Origin: Clostridia bacterium | GTDB taxonomy: Bacteria > Bacillota > Clostridia > Christensenellales > Aristaeellaceae | Reading direction: 5' to 3' | NCBI GenBank assembly: GCA_017412445.1 | Contig: JAFPYA010000263.1 | Location: 1 to 5,626 of the forward strand | Length of the DNA stretch: 5,626 nucleotides | Shown: positions 5,605-5,626 of the stretch, in pieces | Layout of the letters: every line of letters begins with the position of its first letter | How positions within the stretch are numbered: the stretch's first letter is position 1 | Notes under the pieces: model-generated | Seen by the model: the letters and a program-made list of their open reading frames with translations, nothing else | Databases searched by the model: none | Told to the model about the DNA's origin: nothing | Program-made: the position numbers and the translations under genes

Positions 5605-5626
5605 TTTTGGTTCTTTTTCTGACTCA

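Larger units (their letters stand above)
5432..5626 (+). pseudogene. Probable start of the next head gene, running into a dispersed repeat
   Basis: The ATG at 5432 overlaps the portal stop (ATGA), with GGGAGG (5422-5427) 4 bases upstream. The frame opens MTGEAYREERKADE, which resembles the start of SPP1 gp7-type minor head proteins (a Y followed by a charged helix), the gene usually found after such portals. From about codon 17-20 the translation becomes Pro/Arg/Ser-rich (for example HLIRPRFRSATIPSRGR), the translation typical of an intergenic repeat and not of a head protein. The frame stays open to the window edge. I infer that the original gene was interrupted or replaced here. Identity of the head gene rests mainly on position. 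Confidence 0.35.

Noticed and set aside
1..5626. CRISPR array, tRNA or rRNA genes
   Set aside because: No regularly spaced long repeats, no tRNA cloverleaf signatures (GTTCRANNC with acceptor pairing) and no rRNA motifs were seen on either strand.

Overview
The window looks like a GC-rich Firmicute of the class Clostridia, most likely gut-associated. The reasons are strong AAGGAG-type ribosome binding sites, near-consensus sigma-A promoters, a G+C stem plus U-tract terminator, and a copy of a short intergenic repeat that I recall from many Clostridia genomes. Isoleucine is mostly written ATA in both the chromosomal and the phage-type genes (for example 13 of 16 in the terminase), which is unusual for such GC-rich DNA. 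I cannot assign a genus from sequence alone.

Left part, about 1-2420, is read leftward on the minus strand and is ordinary chromosome. In transcription order it holds: a YdjM-type (DUF457) membrane-bound putative metal-dependent hydrolase with its own promoter; a soluble-type M48 zinc metallopeptidase with a perfect ribosome binding site, probably co-transcribed; a 138-residue three-helix membrane protein of unknown function, behind a 12/12 consensus promoter and ended by a Rho-independent terminator; and the first 54 codons of trigger factor (tig) behind an extended -10 promoter.

Right part, about 2480-5626, is read rightward and is a phage head-packaging module: a small TerS-position protein, a PBSX-type large terminase (ATPase plus nuclease), an SPP1 gp6-type portal, and the first codons of what should be a minor head protein. 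The genes are tightly packed (stop/start abutment, a 19-base gap, an ATGA overlap). Large terminase would pump DNA through the portal into the prohead. Three GYGGAT hexamers in exact 10-bp phase lie just upstream of the first gene.

The module looks damaged or captive. The portal frame is broken near base 5035, the following head gene runs into a dispersed intergenic repeat within about 15-20 codons, and no integrase, repressor or attachment site lies between the housekeeping genes and the packaging genes. A decaying prophage remnant, a domesticated packaging cassette, or an assembly error in the portal are the main readings. I saw no clearly novel multi-gene system. The most interesting points are the phased repeats, the frameshifted portal beside an intact terminase, and the host/phage junction.
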